Origin: Pilaira anomala
Taxonomy: Eukaryota; Mucoromycota; Mucoromycetes; Mucorales; Mucoraceae
Assembly: GCA_025716855.1 (NCBI GenBank)
Contig: JAIXMQ010000006.1
Coordinates: 671,501-735,500, forward strand
Length of the DNA stretch: 64,000 bases
Direction: 5' to 3'
The notes under the pieces are model-generated. The model had not been told where the DNA came from, did no database searches, and worked only from the letters and a program-made list of their open reading frames with translations. Made by a program: the position numbers and the translations under genes. This document shows, piece after piece, positions 10,671-22,406 of this stretch. Numbering within the stretch: position 1 is the first letter of the stretch; each line of letters opens with the position of its first letter.

Positions 10671-12031
10671 TTATTGAGCAAAGACTTCACCACCTTGTTC
10701 ACCAACAAAAGAACTAATCTTCTTTACTTGGTTATCCCATTCTTCAAGCTTACGTCTCATACCATCAATTTGATCCTTATCAAGCACACGAGGTTGAACC
10801 CATGTAACAACAACAATTTGATCTACTTGATCAATAGAACCACGAATTAAATTCAACGATAATGCCTTCATTACTAAATGTTCAACTTCATCCACTGAAA
10901 GACGAGTTTCGGCAGCAATTTCAGAAAAGGGAATTGAACGGTTATCTGTAGAACGTCTAAATACAGCTTCGATCAAGGACATTAAGCAAATCTTTCTACT
11001 AAGTGCAGCTTGATTTTGTTGAAGTAAAGGTTGCTTTGTGAAATGAGGTACCAATGCTTCATATTTACCAATATCACCTGCATTAAAAGCAAATAAAAGA
11101 GAACGAAGCCAATCATGTTCAGTACTAGTGAGTGAATCAAGAATAGGATGCATCAACTGAAAAAAAAATCAATTAAACTAAATCCTGTCCCTATTTTAAT
11201 TACTTGTAAAACTTACCAATTCACCAAAGTTATAAATCATATCACCTAATAGGGCAGAAATTGAAAGATCATAAGCTCTTTGAATTCTATCAGCAACTGT
11301 CAACTCTTCGATATCAATACAAGCTAAATATAATAAAGCACTCTTATAGTATTGAGCATAATTAGCCTTAGCCTTGTAATATTCAGCACTGACACGATAA
11401 AAACTAGCATAAATAACAGGTTCCACACTATCAAAAGTATCCAAAATCTTTTCTGATTCATCAATAGCTTCCTTTACACTATCTGCTTGATTCAATTTTA
11501 ATTTAAAGTTGGCGGATTCCATTACTGCAAGAACATAAACATCCTTTGTTTCATTTGAATCAACCTTCTTGATAATTTCACTCAAAAATTCAACTGATTC
11601 TTGTAAATCTAATTTTATGTAAATATATCAGCCTTTTCGTAAACTTCATATTCCTGTCCCCCCCCCCTTTTTTTTTTTTTTTTTTACCTTTGAATTGATG
11701 AGCTGCTTGAAGTGCAATAGTAACAAGAGATAACTTGTTAATTTTATCTTCCCATTCAGCAACAAACTTTTGATAAATGGCAATTTGATAAGGAGCAGAC
11801 TCTGGCTCCTTGAAAAAGTCTAAAATCTTGGTAGTCAATTGATGCCATAACCTAATCGTTTTTTCTTTAATGAATTATATCAGCTTTCAAGGAACGCGCT
11901 CAAACAACTTACTTTCTTTCATAAAGATCTTCAAAAGTAGCAAAATAGTGTTGAAGTTTTGCAGGCGCCTTTTGTCTTTCTTCATGAAGAAATTTAGGTA
12001 CATCAAAGTCAATATCCATTGTTTGTGCCAT
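10671..12031 (-). CDS. RPN9: 26S proteasome regulatory lid subunit Rpn9/PSMD13
   Basis: Four exons on the minus strand: 12031-11913, 11851-11688, 11608-11217 and 11156-10671, giving 386 aa (yeast Rpn9 about 393, human PSMD13 about 376). Helical-repeat N-terminal two thirds (LWHQLTTKILDFF, ALQAAHQFK), then a PCI domain in the C-terminal third, with the winged-helix part around IPFSEIAAETRLSVDEVEHLVMKAL interrupted here only by my quotation. The C-terminus has the Rpn9-like WVQPRVLDKDQI segment. It is a non-ATPase scaffold subunit of the proteasome lid. All junctions are GT-AG and in phase. The start at MAQTMDIDFD is supported by the intron-proximal context. It shares a 385-bp divergent promoter region with the DUF1479 gene. 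No convincing proteasome control element was seen. Confidence 0.93.
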
Positions 12032-12342
12032 GTTGTATTTTGGTAATCTAAAATAAAATAAAAGATGTCGAAAAAAAAAAAACGTGAATGCTTGCGCGTC
12101 TCTTCTTCGCATGTTTTTTACAAGTTCCGCCTCAAAAGGTACTTTCTCTTGTACGTCATCCCTATTGTGTACGGGGTGTCCCAAGGGATCAAAAAAATCA
12201 TGCTTTTAGGTTACATAATTCCTTCTGACTGAATTTTCTTCCCATCACGGGAAACTTTGGAATGAATACAATTGTGTGCTATTTCTTTTTCTCCGTGGAG
12301 GCAAAATTGAGCCGCTGTATTTTAAAATAAGAAAAAGTAACA

Positions 12343-12349
12343 CTATAAA
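12343..12349 (+). promoter_or_regulatory. TATA box of the DUF1479 gene
   Basis: TATAAAA lies 68 bp before the start codon at 12417, in the expected orientation and distance for a fungal core promoter. Confidence 0.45.
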
Positions 12350-12416
12350 AGACCCCACCCGGGATTCAATCATTATTTGAATACATAAACTTTTATTTTT
12401 ACAATCAATAATTATC

Positions 12417-14100
12417 ATGATGATGACCTCTTCTTCTCAAACCAAGCCCAAAGGAGATATCAGCTCTGTGTTCTCTCATCTCGGCGGTAAAGAAACCGTA
12501 CTAGATCCTAGTTTCTTAACCTTAAAGAAACAACTCTTACCTGAAGACCCTTCAAAGATTGATGATGCATATCAAAGACTAATGGATTCATTTGCTAAGG
12601 AAACTCCAGAAATTCAACAAAAGGGATCCTCTGTCATACCTCAAGTAAATTTCGCCGAAATTAAAGAAAACGGAGGTCAATTCCCACCTGCTATTGCTGA
12701 AGAAATCCGTAAGCGTGGTTGTGTTGTCATCCGCAATGTTGTGTCTGAAGAAGAAGCCAAGGGGTATAAAAAGCAAATCAAACAATATATCAGTGACCAT
12801 AGTGATCAATTAGCTGGGTTCCCTGCGAATGATCCTCAAGTGTGGGAAATCTATTGGACTCAATCTCAAGTGACAGCAAGAAGTCATCCCAACTTTGATA
12901 CGACTACTTTGGCTTTGAATAAAGTATGGCATGCTGATGAAAGTGCAGTGATTGATTTAACCAAAAATTTGGGTTACTGTGATCGTCTTCGAATTCGTAA
13001 GCCTCAAAATGAGAGCTTTGCTTTACAAGAACATATTGATAGTGGATCTCTTGAACGTAGGTTTGGTTTATATATGCTTGTTTTTTCTTGAGAAAAATTA
13101 CCTCAGCTAATCACTCTCTACATTGTAGGTTGGCTAGATCCTGAATATCGTAAATGTTACACTAAAATCTTTGAAGGAAATTGGGAGGTACAAACAAACA
13201 TATACATGCATAATAAATCGTATTTTTCTAAATAAGAAAAACATATAGAACCATGATCCTTTTGATGCTACACATAGAGTTGAAGCTCGTATGGATTACT
13301 ATAACGCACCTGGTGGATGCTCCGTATTCCGTAACTTTCAAGGCTGGTTGGCTATGTCCGATATCAAAACAGGAGGTGGTACCCTTCGTGTTTGTCCTCT
13401 TTTAAAACAATCAACTGCTTACTTCTTGATGAAGCCATTGATCAAGGAATATATTGATAAAAAGTAGTATACAAAAGGGAGTATAGATAACACTTTTTTT
13501 TATTAACCCTTTACTTGTTCCTTTTGTTTTTACTAGTGACTATATTGGTGCTCTCCCTGGTTTATGTCAAGGTATTGGTAAAACAGATTATCCACACATT
13601 ATCGATACCATGGTGTCTATGCCCGATGTAGGATATGGTGATGCTGTATTTTGGTATATCTAGAAGTAAATATGACGTTATGAACCTTTTCACTTACAAT
13701 TAAAAAAATTAGGCATTGTGATCAAGTACATGCAGTGGAACAAAAAAATGATTCTGATGTGGATTCATCTGTTCTTTATATTCCCTCCGTTCCTCTCTGT
13801 CGTATTAATTCTGAATATCTCAAGTCTCAAAAAGAAGCGTTCAAGAAAGGCCTGTAAGTGTATAAAACGTATTGATATGTCAAATGCAGTTAAGTCAATA
13901 AAATTATTTAATATAGCACTCCCCCTGATTTTCCCGGTAATAATTACGAAGAAACGTTTGAAGACAGAGCCAATGTGGAAACTTTGAACGAACGTGAAAG
14001 ATTAAATATGGGATTTACTACTTATTCCTTATCTGGTCAAGCTACTCCTGGTCAAAAGAAGGCGCTTGAAAACCATAACAGAATTCTTGGTCTAGCTTAA
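12417..14100 (+). CDS. DUF1479 family protein (2-oxoglutarate-oxygenase-like fold, function unproven)
   Basis: Six exons: 12417-13056, 13129-13187, 13249-13463, 13537-13653, 13713-13853 and 13917-14100, giving 451 aa. The spliced protein carries the family's recognisable landmarks: an N-terminal acidic segment, GCVVIRNVV, QVWEIYWTQSQ, VWHADE, LQEHIDSGSLERW, the WLDPEYRKCY segment created exactly at the exon 1/2 junction, GWLAMSD, GGGTLRVCPLLK and the C-terminal NRILGL. DUF1479 proteins are widespread in fungi and some bacteria and are generally grouped with iron/2-oxoglutarate oxygenases; His-x-Asp in HIDSG is a candidate metal ligand pair. No substrate is known. Three Met codons open the ORF (MMMT); the first was chosen by convention. 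The last four introns are 50-75 nt and GT-AG. Confidence 0.88.
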
Positions 14101-16663
14101 AAATCAATATAAATAAAATGTTTATCATTTCTCCATCTCTCTCGATAAAACTCCTTTTTGTTGTTTTTATTGTCAACTTTTAATATCAACTCCTTTTTTT
14201 TCGCATGTGTGGGCGTTTATGAATTTATTACATTAGGAGACTATATAGTATAACCTTTTGAGGACATACATGCCAAAAAGGTATTATAAAAAACTGTCAG
14301 AAAAAACTTTTTCAGTCGATACATTGATCATCAACAAAGTATTAACAGCAGGATGCGGCCTAAAATCTATTTTAGAAATGCCGGGAGTCAGCTTTTTCAG
14401 CCAATTATTATTTATTTAATGATTTGACAAATAAAATATAAACTTTTCTGCTTAATACTTACAACTAAATAATAAAAGTCCTATGTATGTACGTCGGGAA
14501 ACTAATTCTTTGAATATTTATGATAAACACATGTGTATCGTAACTGTTTTTCTATACAAACATTTTAAACAGGTTTTCTACGTTATAAATATATAGATTA
14601 AGAGAGACGCATATATATTTATTTTGACTATTCGATTCAATGTGTATTGTGTCACTTTCCAAAAGATAGCTTAAACTTTTCCAGTTTTATATATATATAT
14701 AGGACCCTTTTTTTTTAAAAAAAAAATTCCCTTAAACGTAATGCGTAAACTTTACAGAAATTTTTTTAGCGTATCTATTATTATTGTTTCTTTTTAAAAC
14801 GAGATTACCAAAAGTAAAAACAGGCTATGTACTTTATTTATTTCCGAATTGTGTTGTGCATGCATAATGGCTGTACGAGCCAATTAAGATTCGAACCGTA
14901 TAATATAACGTTTTTCAACACGTTGGCTGACATGCTCTTATGTGATTTTCTTTTATGGTAAAGTATAAATCTATAGTTAGTGTTGTAACAAAATCTACAT
15001 GCTTAATATTCTAATAAAGTGTTTAAAGAAATCCGAGAAAAAGCGGCGTCATTTCTGTTGTTTTTTAATAGATATGCGCGTATACATATATAATATTAAT
15101 ATTATTCATCACATATATTGCTCGTTTCAACTGTATATAACTCCTGACGAAATAATGAGAGAGATGGTATAATGACTGCATATAATGAAATCTCGGTAAT
15201 GGGGATAAATTATATTAACAGCTCTTTTTTATAATGGTCTAGAGTGTGACATAACTTGATTAAAAATAAACTTGACATTTGGTGTCACAAATTTCTGTTA
15301 TTTGTTTGATCTCCAAAGTGGCACGACATAATCTTCAATTAGCTCACTGATCATGATTTAATTGTTTCATAATATGTTGTTGTGTTGTATTGTCATTTAG
15401 GAGAGAAAAAAAATAAAAAGAAAAAGCGTGTGAGAGAATGGAAAGTGAATGTGATAGGAGAATGACATACTACAAAAGAAAGTAGAAAGGAAACCCTTTT
15501 TTTTTTTATATTAGCCAACTATTTATTCTTTGAGCTCCTAATAAAACTCCTTTTGTAATAGTCTATAACTCCTGCTTACGGCGAATGGGCGATCTCTTGC
15601 GGTGTAATAAACAATTGATCAAACATATATAAAAAAAAAAGCTCGGATATAACTTGGCTTTTGTCTATGTTACATTGTATTTTTTACCAAGTTTGTCATA
15701 GACTGATATGATTCTTAAATTGTAAATTAAACAAGGCAGTTATACAAAAAAGGTTATCTTTATTATGCATCGCTTTTAAAAGAAGATATTACTTTTTCTT
15801 ATCAGAATGTTCTAATAGTTGTTGTACATAACAAATAAAAGATTAGATGAAAAGAGCGAAAAAGATAAAAGAGAGAGAGAAAGAGAAAGACAAGTAACAG
15901 CAGTGAGTTTTTTTTTGTTTTTGTGTCCTTCTTTTTATATTCCAACCTGCAAAAATGGATTATATTATCGACTTTAAATCATTTATACAAAAAAGAGAAA
16001 AGAAAAGTAGGAGGATTACATTGTGTATATGAAAGGGGTTTTAGGATGACGAAAGGAGGCTTAAGTCTTTTGTTGAGGTTTACGCAATAATGCATTTTAA
16101 AAAAAAGAGAAAGTAAGTGAAAGAGACCGCAATGTCTTGGCATTAAAATTGAGTATGTAAGGATGATAAAGAAACAAAGAAGGTACTGCTTCAGGGACTA
16201 GCTTAAAACTTCATGACTGATCAAAAAAGAATTGTAAAGAGAATATGTTACAATTAGGTGATTTATTGAATATTTTATAGTTATATACATATTTCCTTCA
16301 TTTGTAATATACTAATAGTTCGCACGGTTGAAAGGGGTGAAGAAGAGAATGGACTTTTTTTTTTTGATTTACTACCATGAATGTATTTTTCTCCTCTTAT
16401 TATCTTGCGAGTAAATCGATGTGTGTGTGTGTGCGCGTGTGTTTGCTTGTATCTCGTCACTATTTTACAAAACCTTACACGCTCTCCGTATCTATAATAT
16501 ATTTTATCTCGCTAAATAACCCCCCTTTTACACCCCTTTAAAAAAAAAAAAGAAAAAACCCCCCAAAAAAAATTAACTGCAAACAAAAAGTGATATCTCT
16601 CTTTTTTATATATTCCATTTTGCTCTTCTTCTAGTTCTAGTATAAACAATAAACAAAAAGCAG
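14101..16663. other. 2.6-kb intergenic region
   Basis: No gene recognised on either strand. The last 800 bp before RCH1 are enriched in GA/CT simple sequence (for example around 15870-15900) and GT microsatellite at about 16422-16446. The tract just before the start is pyrimidine-rich, consistent with a promoter and 5' leader. A possible T-loop-like motif near 14890 does not fold into a tRNA. Confidence 0.6.
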
Positions 16664-18344
16664 ATGCCTATAAAATCTTGGATTCTGCGGAAATTGACTT
16701 TTTCTTCTTCTTCTTCTTCTCCTTCACTTTTCTTTGGATTATTTAAGTTAGCCATGAATGAGTCAAGGTTAAAGACAAACTCTTCATTCGCTAGTGAGGT
16801 TACTATACCAAGCCCACAACAACATCGAAAGAAAAATAATTACACACCTTCGGTTTATACAGAAAAATCAGCTACCATTGCTGCAGATCAAACTAAATTT
16901 AAAGCTTTTCTTATATCCGCCAGAAGTGTTTCTTGGGCACTATTTGTAAAATATTGGTTCCTACTCGGTCTATTGGTGGCTATTGTTCTTGCCATCTTGT
17001 TTCCAAATGTTGCAAGAAAAGGTGGTTATATTCGTGCTGAATGGACTATTAAGTGGGGTAAGTTAAATATTAAATATTATTTAAAACATGTACTCATATT
17101 ACACCATCATTATTTTAGGCGCTGTTGTGATTATTTTCTTAATATCTGGTCTATCCCTTCGTACCAAAATATTAGCAGAAACATTATTACGTGTTAGACT
17201 TCATTTTTTAATTCAATTTATTAATTTGATCATTATTCCATTTACTGTCTTTGGCCTTGTCCTGCTGTTTTTTAAACTTCATATGAACATTAATTCTTTG
17301 TTATTGGTTGGTGTAGTCATTGCTGCAAGTACACCTACAACAGTTTCATCAAATGTTGTCATGACTAAAAATGCAAAAGGCAATGAAGCTTCAGGTAATA
17401 AAATAATTTTTATTCTATATATGTATAAATGTTGTTACTAAACTGCGTTATACAGCTTTAATGAATGCTGCACTTGGTAACGTGCTCGGTATTTTTGTAT
17501 CTCCTGCCCTTGTATCCGTATTTCAAGACCCTTTAGTACATGCTACTCCAGAAGATGAAAGTACAGCAGAAGCCAGCGGTGGAGTTGATTTTGTTCAGGT
17601 ATTAAAGCAGTTAGGTGCTACCGTATTGGCTCCACTTGTGATCGGCCAAATCATTCAATGGTTTTTCACTGAACCTGTTGCAAAATTTAAAGTCAAATGT
17701 AGATTATCTGATGTCAGTAGTTTGATGTTATTGACTATGGTGTGGTCTGTATTTTCTGACGCTGTATATTCTGGTTCATTTGCAGCTGTAAAACCTAAAG
17801 ATATTATTGCAGTTGCCATTATGAATGCTGGATTTTATACTTTGTTCTCTCTCCTTTGTTTATTCTTGGCTCGATTACCTCTTCCTAGATGGATTAATAC
17901 TCCAACCTGGTTAAAAAATCTTCGTTATTCTCGTGAAGACACTGTTGCGATTATGGTAAGAATATCTATAAATATAAACTGAAACTCTTTTTATGGTTAT
18001 TTATATCTCTTTTATAGTATTGTGGCGCCACCAAAACAGTTGCAATGGGTGTACCATTAATTAATGTCCTGTATCAAAATGGAGATCCTGGTACAATAGG
18101 TGTATTATCTACACCATTACTGTTATACCATGTTGAACAATTGATCCTTGGTAACATTGAAGTAGAATTACTAAAGAAGTGGGTCTCTAGAGGTCAAAAG
18201 AAGAGGGAACAACAAGGAGCTCCTATAGTAAGGGATGAAGAAGAGAATGCTTATGACAGCGAAGTTACACACGTAGCGTCTCATATCGGCCCTCATTCAC
18301 ATTCACCTTCACCGCTATCACAATTGCATTATTATGAAAAATAA
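16664..18344 (+). CDS. RCH1: Rch1/SLC10A7-like membrane carrier
   Basis: Four exons: 16664-17057, 17119-17394, 17456-17955 and 18018-18344, giving 498 aa from the first ATG. About ten hydrophobic segments of the sodium/bile-acid-symporter-like fold. Family motifs include FLISGLSL, AASTPTTVSSNVVMTKNAKGN (quoted as two parts: AASTPTTVSS and NVVMTKNAKGN), LGNVLGIFVSPAL and CGATKTVAMGVPLIN. In Candida and yeast the homologue Rch1 is a plasma-membrane negative regulator of calcium uptake; human SLC10A7 is linked to calcium and Golgi function. A second ATG at 16754 (GCCATGA context) follows a Ser-rich stretch that looks like translated leader, so the native protein may start there and be 468 aa. 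The hydrophilic C-terminus ends in a His/Ser/Pro-rich tail. Confidence 0.9.
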
Positions 18345-18612
18345 TACCCTTATTTCCCCTTTATTACATTTTTTTTTCTTTCCCTTATACTCTTGTAAAA
18401 CCATTCATTCTTTCTATCATATTTTTTTTTAATAATACATTTATAGCTTTTTTTTTTTCTTGAGTGCACACATTTTTTTTATATTTTTTTACTAAGGCCC
18501 CTGCTGGTTATATTTATTTGAATTTCCGTTTTAAAGACGCTTTAAAAATAATATTCTTGCTTTTTTTTCTTCTTCTCTTAATCACACACACTCACACTTA
18601 CACTTTTTTTTT

Positions 18613-18950
18613 ATGACCGAAACTAAACCTCCCACCCGTGAAGAAAGAAAACGTTGCTGGTTCTTACGTGACAAATATTTTGGCTGTCTCGACAAGTTAA
18701 ATATTAACGATCCTACAATTGTCGAAAAGAATCCTGAAAAAGCAACAGAGTGCTTAGAGTTAAAAAAAGGGTACGAAGAAGGCTGTATGGCCAGTTGGGT
18801 AAGTTATTTTTATTTTGTAATAATTTAAGCTATCATATCTAACTCTTGTTTTTTCTAAATAAATAGGTGGAATACTTTAATAAACGTCGCGTATTAGACT
18901 TGCGACAAAAACAATACTTAGAATTCTCTGCTCAACAGTCAGGAAAATAG
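18613..18950 (+). CDS. COA6: Cytochrome c oxidase assembly factor Coa6
   Basis: Two exons, 18613-18798 and 18867-18950, encode 89 aa. The protein has the CHCH-type arrangement of Coa6: a CX9C pair (CWFLRDKYFGC) and a CX10C pair (CLELKKGYEEGC) followed by the family's W-V-E-Y-F-N-K-R-R segment formed at the exon junction. Coa6 acts in the mitochondrial intermembrane space in copper delivery to Cox2 during complex IV assembly. The gene lies 268 bp downstream of RCH1 on the same strand, behind a T-rich leader. Confidence 0.88.
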
Positions 18951-19150
18951 ATCTATAATAAAAATAAATTGTGTAAATATTTGTATAGTCTTTCTTATTC
19001 TAAATAACTCTTGTTACGAGATTAGTTTATTTTATCTTTTTCTTTTTTGTTTTTGCATTTGTTATTTCATGCGTGACGGTTGAAAAAACATAAAATAACT
19101 CAACTTTGGAAATAAACAAAAAAAAACTCTTTTCACCCTTTTCTTTTAAA

Positions 19151-20279
19151 ATGTCACAAGCAACTGAACAAGTGACTATGGAAGAGTTATTAGAAGCACA
19201 TAGAGAACAACAAAAACAATTGACTTCTAAAATTATAGCTTTACGTAAAGGAGTGCCAAAAAGTGATAAACGTAAGAAAAGAGAAGTGAACTCCCGTATT
19301 GCTGATTTAGAATATGATTTAAAAAAGAAACAGGAAGAGGAGATTAGAGTTTTAAAAGCAGTAGAGGCTGGACTGGATCCCAATGAAGAAGTAGTAAGTA
19401 TTTGTCTCAGTTTAGCTTATACATTGTTTATTCTGATTTACTTGACCGATTGTTAGGTTGACGACGGGATCTCTTTAGATCGCTTAAATGAACTGAGCTT
19501 AGCAGAAGGAGGAGAAGGAAATAAAGAGAATACAACTGAGACTACAGAGCAACCAAAGAAAAAGGTAAATAAAGCCAGAGCTAGAATTGAAAAGAGAAAT
19601 GCTGAGATGGAAAGGGTACGTCAAGAAGCTATCAAGGAATCTGAAAATCAAGTAGATCTTGCCGTGGTAGAGACGGAAGCGATTACTAAGTTGATAACAC
19701 CAATGAAATTAAGGATTAAGCAAGTTGGTGCCGATGGTCATTGGTAAGTTGAAATTAAACATTCGTCCTTTCAATCCCTTTAAATCTTTTTTTAGTTTAT
19801 ACAATGCTTTTGCCGATCAGTTAAAGAGGAGATATGAAGAAAATGTCAGTTATAAAGAACTTCGTAAGTCAGCTGCAGAGTATATGCGTAGTCATCCAGA
19901 TGATTTTGTACCATTCTTGTACCTGGAAGATGGAAATTTTGATAGGTACTGTAATGATATAGAAAATACAGCATGTTGGGGAGGTCAATTGGAGGTATAA
20001 AGCAGTAAAAAGAAAGAATTGGGACAAAACTGATAATTAATAATTGCTCTAGATGGTCGCGTTGGCAAAATCTAGAAAGGTACCTGTCGATGTGATCCAA
20101 ATGGACGGTCCTGTTATTAAAATTTGCGATGATGAATACCCCGATAAATCGCCTTTAAAACTAGCGTAAGTGATATTATTAAGAAAATTAGCGGATCTGA
20201 AACTAAATCTCAAAAATCTAGTTATCATAAACATCTCTTTTCATTGGGTGCACATTACAATTCGCTCATCGACCAATAA
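19151..20279 (+). CDS. OTU-domain deubiquitinase, OTUD6/yeast Otu2 type
   Basis: Five exons: 19151-19393, 19457-19743, 19796-19994, 20053-20165 and 20222-20279, giving 299 aa (human OTUD6B about 293). N-terminal coiled coil and Lys/Glu-rich region (residues 1-150), then the OTU cysteine-protease domain. The catalytic Asp-Gly-His-Cys is residues 174-177, with the Cys codon split by the intron at 19744-19795. The catalytic His is residue 292 in GAHYNSL near the C-terminus. The family removes ubiquitin and is tied to ribosomes and translation. It is close behind COA6 and ahead of MSRA, all on the plus strand. Confidence 0.92.
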
Positions 20280-20361
20280 GGTTCTTCTGAATGATGTGCT
20301 TTCCTCCAAACAATTTTCTTTATTTTTGCGCAATTTACATTTATGATCTAGAAATATTTAA

Positions 20362-20369
20362 TATAAAAA
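20362..20369 (+). promoter_or_regulatory. TATA box of MSRA
   Basis: TATAAAAA lies 81 bp before the MsrA start codon, in the right orientation, in the 170-bp gap after the OTU gene. Confidence 0.4.
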
Positions 20370-20449
20370 GAAGCTTATTTTTCTCAATTAACTTAACTTT
20401 TTGTTTTTACAATCTTTTATAAACTTAAATTCTTTAAAAAAAAAACAAA

Positions 20450-21089
20450 ATGCCTGCTATTACTACTGAAAAAGCTACTTTTGCCGCTGGTTGTTTTTGG
20501 GGCGTTGAACACATCTTTAACAAGCACTTTAAAGATATTGGTATCCAAACTAAAGTAGGTTACATTGGTGGTGAATTAGATAACCCCAATTACATTCAAG
20601 TAAAGACTGGAACTACAATGCATGCTGAAGCTTGTGAAATTACTTTTGATCCTTCTAAAGTATCTTTTGAAACCTTGACTGAATTCTTTTACAAATTACA
20701 CGGTAAGATTTATCATTTAAAAATACTTTTTTAGCATATTTACTTACCTATTTACATATGTATATATAGACCCTACCACTGCTAACTTTCAAGGCCCTGA
20801 TGTTGGTACTCAATACCGTTCTGGTATCTTTTATCACAATGAACAACAAAAAGCAATTGCTGAAAAAGTGACAAAACAAGTTCAAGAAAAGCATTATCCT
20901 AACGCAACTATTGTAACTGAAATTACACCTGCTACAACATTCTTTAACGCAGAAGATTATCATCAATTATATTTGGAAAATAACCCTGAAGGATATGCTG
21001 TAAGTTTTAAAATATAGATAAAATATGTAACATAATTTCTAATCCTTATCTTTTTTAACTAGTGTCCTACTCATTACCTTCGCTGGTAA
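20450..21089 (+). CDS. MXR1: Peptide-methionine (S)-S-oxide reductase MsrA
   Basis: Three exons: 20450-20702, 20770-20999 and 21063-21089, giving 169 aa. The catalytic motif GCFWGVEH places the active Cys at residue 15. Other MsrA landmarks are GYIGG, the [14 protein letters not shown] block, the QYRSGIFYH block and a C-terminal CPTHYLRW that supplies a candidate resolving Cys from the 27-nt last exon. The enzyme reduces the S-epimer of methionine sulfoxide with thioredoxin. No signal or transit peptide is obvious, so a cytosolic location is likely. It converges on the TFIIIC subunit gene with 150 bp between stop codons. Confidence 0.95.
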
Positions 21090-21239
21090 ATTTACCCTTC
21101 TTTTTTCTTATTCAATAACTATCACCTGTACATTTCAACATAATAATATCCCACGCACCACACATCTAATTCAACATTATCTAATAATTTCAACCTTTGC
21201 TATTCTTTTCTTTTAATTCATACTACATATTTTATTTTT

Positions 21240-22364
21240 TTAAGTAATTAATAAACCTCCACCACAATAAATACATCGAGAACAATGATTTAAAATAGTG
21301 TTTGTTAAAGAATGTTCGTCACTAGGCTTTAAACTTTTTGCTCCACAATTAATACATTTTCTTGCTTCTGGTGAATAAAGGACTCTTCTTGTAATACTAC
21401 ACAATTCTATTTTGGATAAGATTAATAATCAATATTTTTGTTTTTGTTTTTTTTGTATGCAACAAATGATTTACCCCAAAAATGACCAGCACCACATTGA
21501 GCTAAATTACTACCACCAATTGCTTGAACTAATTCATCACAAACAGGACATTTTTCCCTTGAAACAGGCGTAAAAGGTCCATCAGGTGAACTAACATACG
21601 CAATTTCTTGATAAAGATTCAAGTCTTTAAATTTCTCTTGTAATTTCATATACACGTCCATACATTGTCCGCGTAATTGACTGTTACCAATCAATAAGGC
21701 GTAATCTGATAATAACAATAACACCATTTGATCGTGAGAACTAAATTGGTTAAATTGTTCATCGGGTAAGTGTAACGTGAAATGGAACACGTAGGATAAA
21801 AAGTGTATCACCGTTTTTTCTCGGGCTGCAGTACAAATCGCCTTAAGTTTAGAATCAAACGCAATCAATCTATAGTTTTTCATCTCCATTTCCGCATTAA
21901 GAATAATACGACTAGCAATCGTACTTGGTTCAGAATAAATAGCATTTCCTAAATCCCGATCACTATAGAAATGGTGAATAAGCATAAAAAATTATATCCT
22001 TTTTTTTTTTCTTACTCTAATGTTGGGCCAGGTGCCATACAATCGGTTAGTTTTTGAAACCATTTTTCGATTGGTTTAGTATTATCGTCTTCAATCAAAT
22101 AATCTAAAATCTCTCGGATTAAGCCTCTTACAGGCTTTACAAAAACTAAATGTGTACAATATTAATCTTGCTGTTTTTTTAAAATATATATGTATACTTA
22201 CAGAAGTTTGGATTATTTACATAAGTATCTATATTTTCGACTAAAGAATTTACTAGTAGCCCACGAGGCTCTTGTAATATAAAGATCAAATTTGCTTCTT
22301 CTAAAGATTCAGGGCGGTAATGTACATCTACTGAGGGTCTCATCCTATTGAATTTGTCCTATTT

Positions 22365-22406
<42 letters not shown>

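Noticed and set aside
12297..12305. GGAGGCAAA resembling a proteasome-associated control element upstream of RPN9
   Set aside because: One mismatch, far from the start, and a single site; no support that the system exists in this lineage.
14885..14905. GGTTCGAATC-like T-loop suggesting a tRNA on the minus strand
   Set aside because: No matching acceptor, D or anticodon arms could be folded around it.
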